A stretch of 7,527 nt of DNA from Deltaproteobacteria bacterium. GTDB taxonomy: Bacteria; Desulfobacterota; Desulfobacteria; Desulfobacterales; SG8-13. The number at the start of each line of letters is the position of its first letter. The stretch's first letter is position 1. The stretch lies in assembly GCA_024639205.1 (NCBI GenBank), contig JAHEIV010000137.1:1-7527 (forward strand), read 5' to 3'. A model generated the notes under the pieces. It ran no database searches. It had not been told where the DNA came from and saw only the letters and a list, made by a program, of their open reading frames with translations. Shown here piece by piece: positions 6,750-7,527 of the stretch. Position numbers and translations under genes: made by a program.

Positions 6750-6791
6750 GAGCAAGGAAAACCGGGCACGGCACTCCTTGAACTCACCGTT

Positions 6792-6820
6792 TCCATATCA
6801 ACTAACGTATAACAGGTCAA
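6792..6820 (-). promoter_or_regulatory. Candidate promoter for pyrE or its leader RNA
   Basis: On the - strand, TTGACC (6820-6815, five of six -35 positions) is followed after 17 bases by TATGGA (6797-6792, three of six -10 positions). Transcription would start near 6785 and meet the terminator-like hairpin after about 35 bases. A + strand -10-like TATAAC (6808-6813) for the divergent TolC-family gene lies within the same bases but has no recognisable -35. Confidence 0.33.
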
Positions 6821-6842
6821 TCCGAAAACCCCGGAGACTACC

Positions 6843-7527
6843 ATGCACCGAGTGAACAACTGGAAAACCAATTGTCTGCGCGCCCGATTTTTCTGTCTGC
6901 CGATACTGCTGCTGTGCGGATTGCTGCAGCTCCCCGCTGTCAGCGCCCAGGAGTCAGGGCGGACCATGACCCTTCTGGAGGCTGTCGACATCGCGCTGAC
7001 AGCCAACCTGGAACTGCAAAAATCGCGCAAAGAAATCGAAGCCGCCGAAGCGGTCAAAAAGGCCCAGCGAACTTTTTTCTACCCCACCTTCAATGCCACC
7101 TATCAGGCCATCCGCACCGACCAGGAGGCTCAGTTCGGCGCGGCGATCAGCGGCCTCGGACAGCTGCGGAGTGAATACAACCTGACCGCCAACGTCTCAC
7201 AGCCGATCTTTCAGGGATTCTCCCTGCTCAATCAATACGAGATCGCAGATCTCGGGCTGGATGTGGCGCAGCTCAATCGAAAATTGAATCGGCTGGCGGT
7301 CATTTTTCTGGCCAAAGAAGCCTATTTTCAGGTGCTGAAAACCGGAAAACTCAGGCAGGTGGCAGCCGACTCGGTCAAAGTGCTCGAGTCCCAGGTAGAG
7401 GTGGCACGCAATTTTTATGAAGTGGGAATGACGCCCCTTAACGATCTGCTGCAAACACAGGTGGAGCTGGCCAACACCCGGCAGGAACTGATTGTGGCTC
7501 AAAACAACCTCGCTGTGGCCAAGTCCC
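6843..7527 (+). CDS. TolC-family outer-membrane efflux protein, 5' part (runs off window)
   Basis: The first 228 residues of an outer-membrane channel protein of the TolC/OEP family are present; the frame is still open at the window end. TolC proteins form trimeric beta-barrel plus alpha-helical tunnels that carry substrates from RND, MFS or ABC pumps, or type I secretion systems, across the outer membrane. A signal peptide is clear: a basic start with Arg13 and Arg15, a hydrophobic core (residues 16-30), and a probable cleavage after AVSA (35/36). The mature part begins MTLLEAVDIALTANLELQKS, the usual first helix of OEP repeats. SQPIFQGF then marks a beta-barrel strand, and the long helix VGMTPLNDLLQTQVELANTR follows. 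The ATG at 6843 has GGAG (6833-6836) six bases upstream. Its pump partners probably lie downstream, outside the window, so the substrate is unknown. The family normally runs to about 430-480 residues, so roughly half is seen. Confidence 0.92.
   Translation, partial: MHRVNNWKTNCLRARFFCLPILLLCGLLQLPAVSAQESGRTMTLLEAVDIALTANLELQKSRKEIEAAEAVKKAQRTFFYPTFNATYQAIRTDQEAQFGAAISGLGQLRSEYNLTANVSQPIFQGFSLLNQYEIADLGLDVAQLNRKLNRLAVIFLAKEAYFQVLKTGKLRQVAADSVKVLESQVEVARNFYEVGMTPLNDLLQTQVELANTRQELIVAQNNLAVAKS

Noticed and set aside
6534..6755. - strand open frame starting at a TTG and overlapping the pyrE start by 20 bases
   Set aside because: It has a weak start with no ribosome site, spans the terminator hairpin, and its sequence resembles no family I recognise.

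Overview
The window reads as ordinary chromosomal DNA from a moderately GC-rich Gram-negative bacterium. Protein sequence style and gene content suggest a Desulfobacterota (Desulfosarcina/Desulfobacteraceae-like) sulfate reducer. This assignment is an inference from resemblance, not from a marker gene. A TolC-family outer-membrane protein with a signal peptide supports a diderm cell. No rRNA, tRNA, CRISPR array, transposase or attachment site was seen.

Layout: (1) Positions 2-4135, + strand, hold a tight three-gene run. It comprises the C-terminal part of an alkyl-dihydroxyacetonephosphate-synthase-like FAD enzyme, a complete FAD-dependent glycerol-3-phosphate dehydrogenase, and a 12-helix-type MFS transporter. 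Gaps are 45 and 18 bases. (2) Positions 4136-5844, + strand, hold a complete DnaJ co-chaperone and a QueD-type 6-carboxytetrahydropterin synthase. (3) Positions 5993-6553, - strand, hold pyrE, convergent with queD. (4) Positions 6554-6842 form a 289-base divergent intergenic region. It contains a strong inverted repeat that reads as an intrinsic terminator only on the pyrE strand, inside the expected pyrE leader, plus candidate divergent promoters. (5) From 6843 to the window end, + strand, lies the first 228 residues of a TolC-type outer-membrane efflux protein.

The first two genes both revolve around dihydroxyacetone phosphate (DHAP). The glycerol-3-phosphate dehydrogenase interconverts sn-glycerol-3-phosphate and DHAP, and the ADPS-like enzyme family swaps the acyl chain of acyl-DHAP for a fatty alcohol to make an ether bond. 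Together they look like a bacterial ether-lipid module, with the MFS protein as a possible transporter partner. The remaining genes are housekeeping (protein folding, queuosine precursor, pyrimidine synthesis) or export. The least expected non-coding signal is the terminator-like hairpin between pyrE and its probable promoter, which suggests pyrE attenuation or a short leader RNA. The 148 bases between queD and pyrE hold only weak hairpins and no convincing gene.
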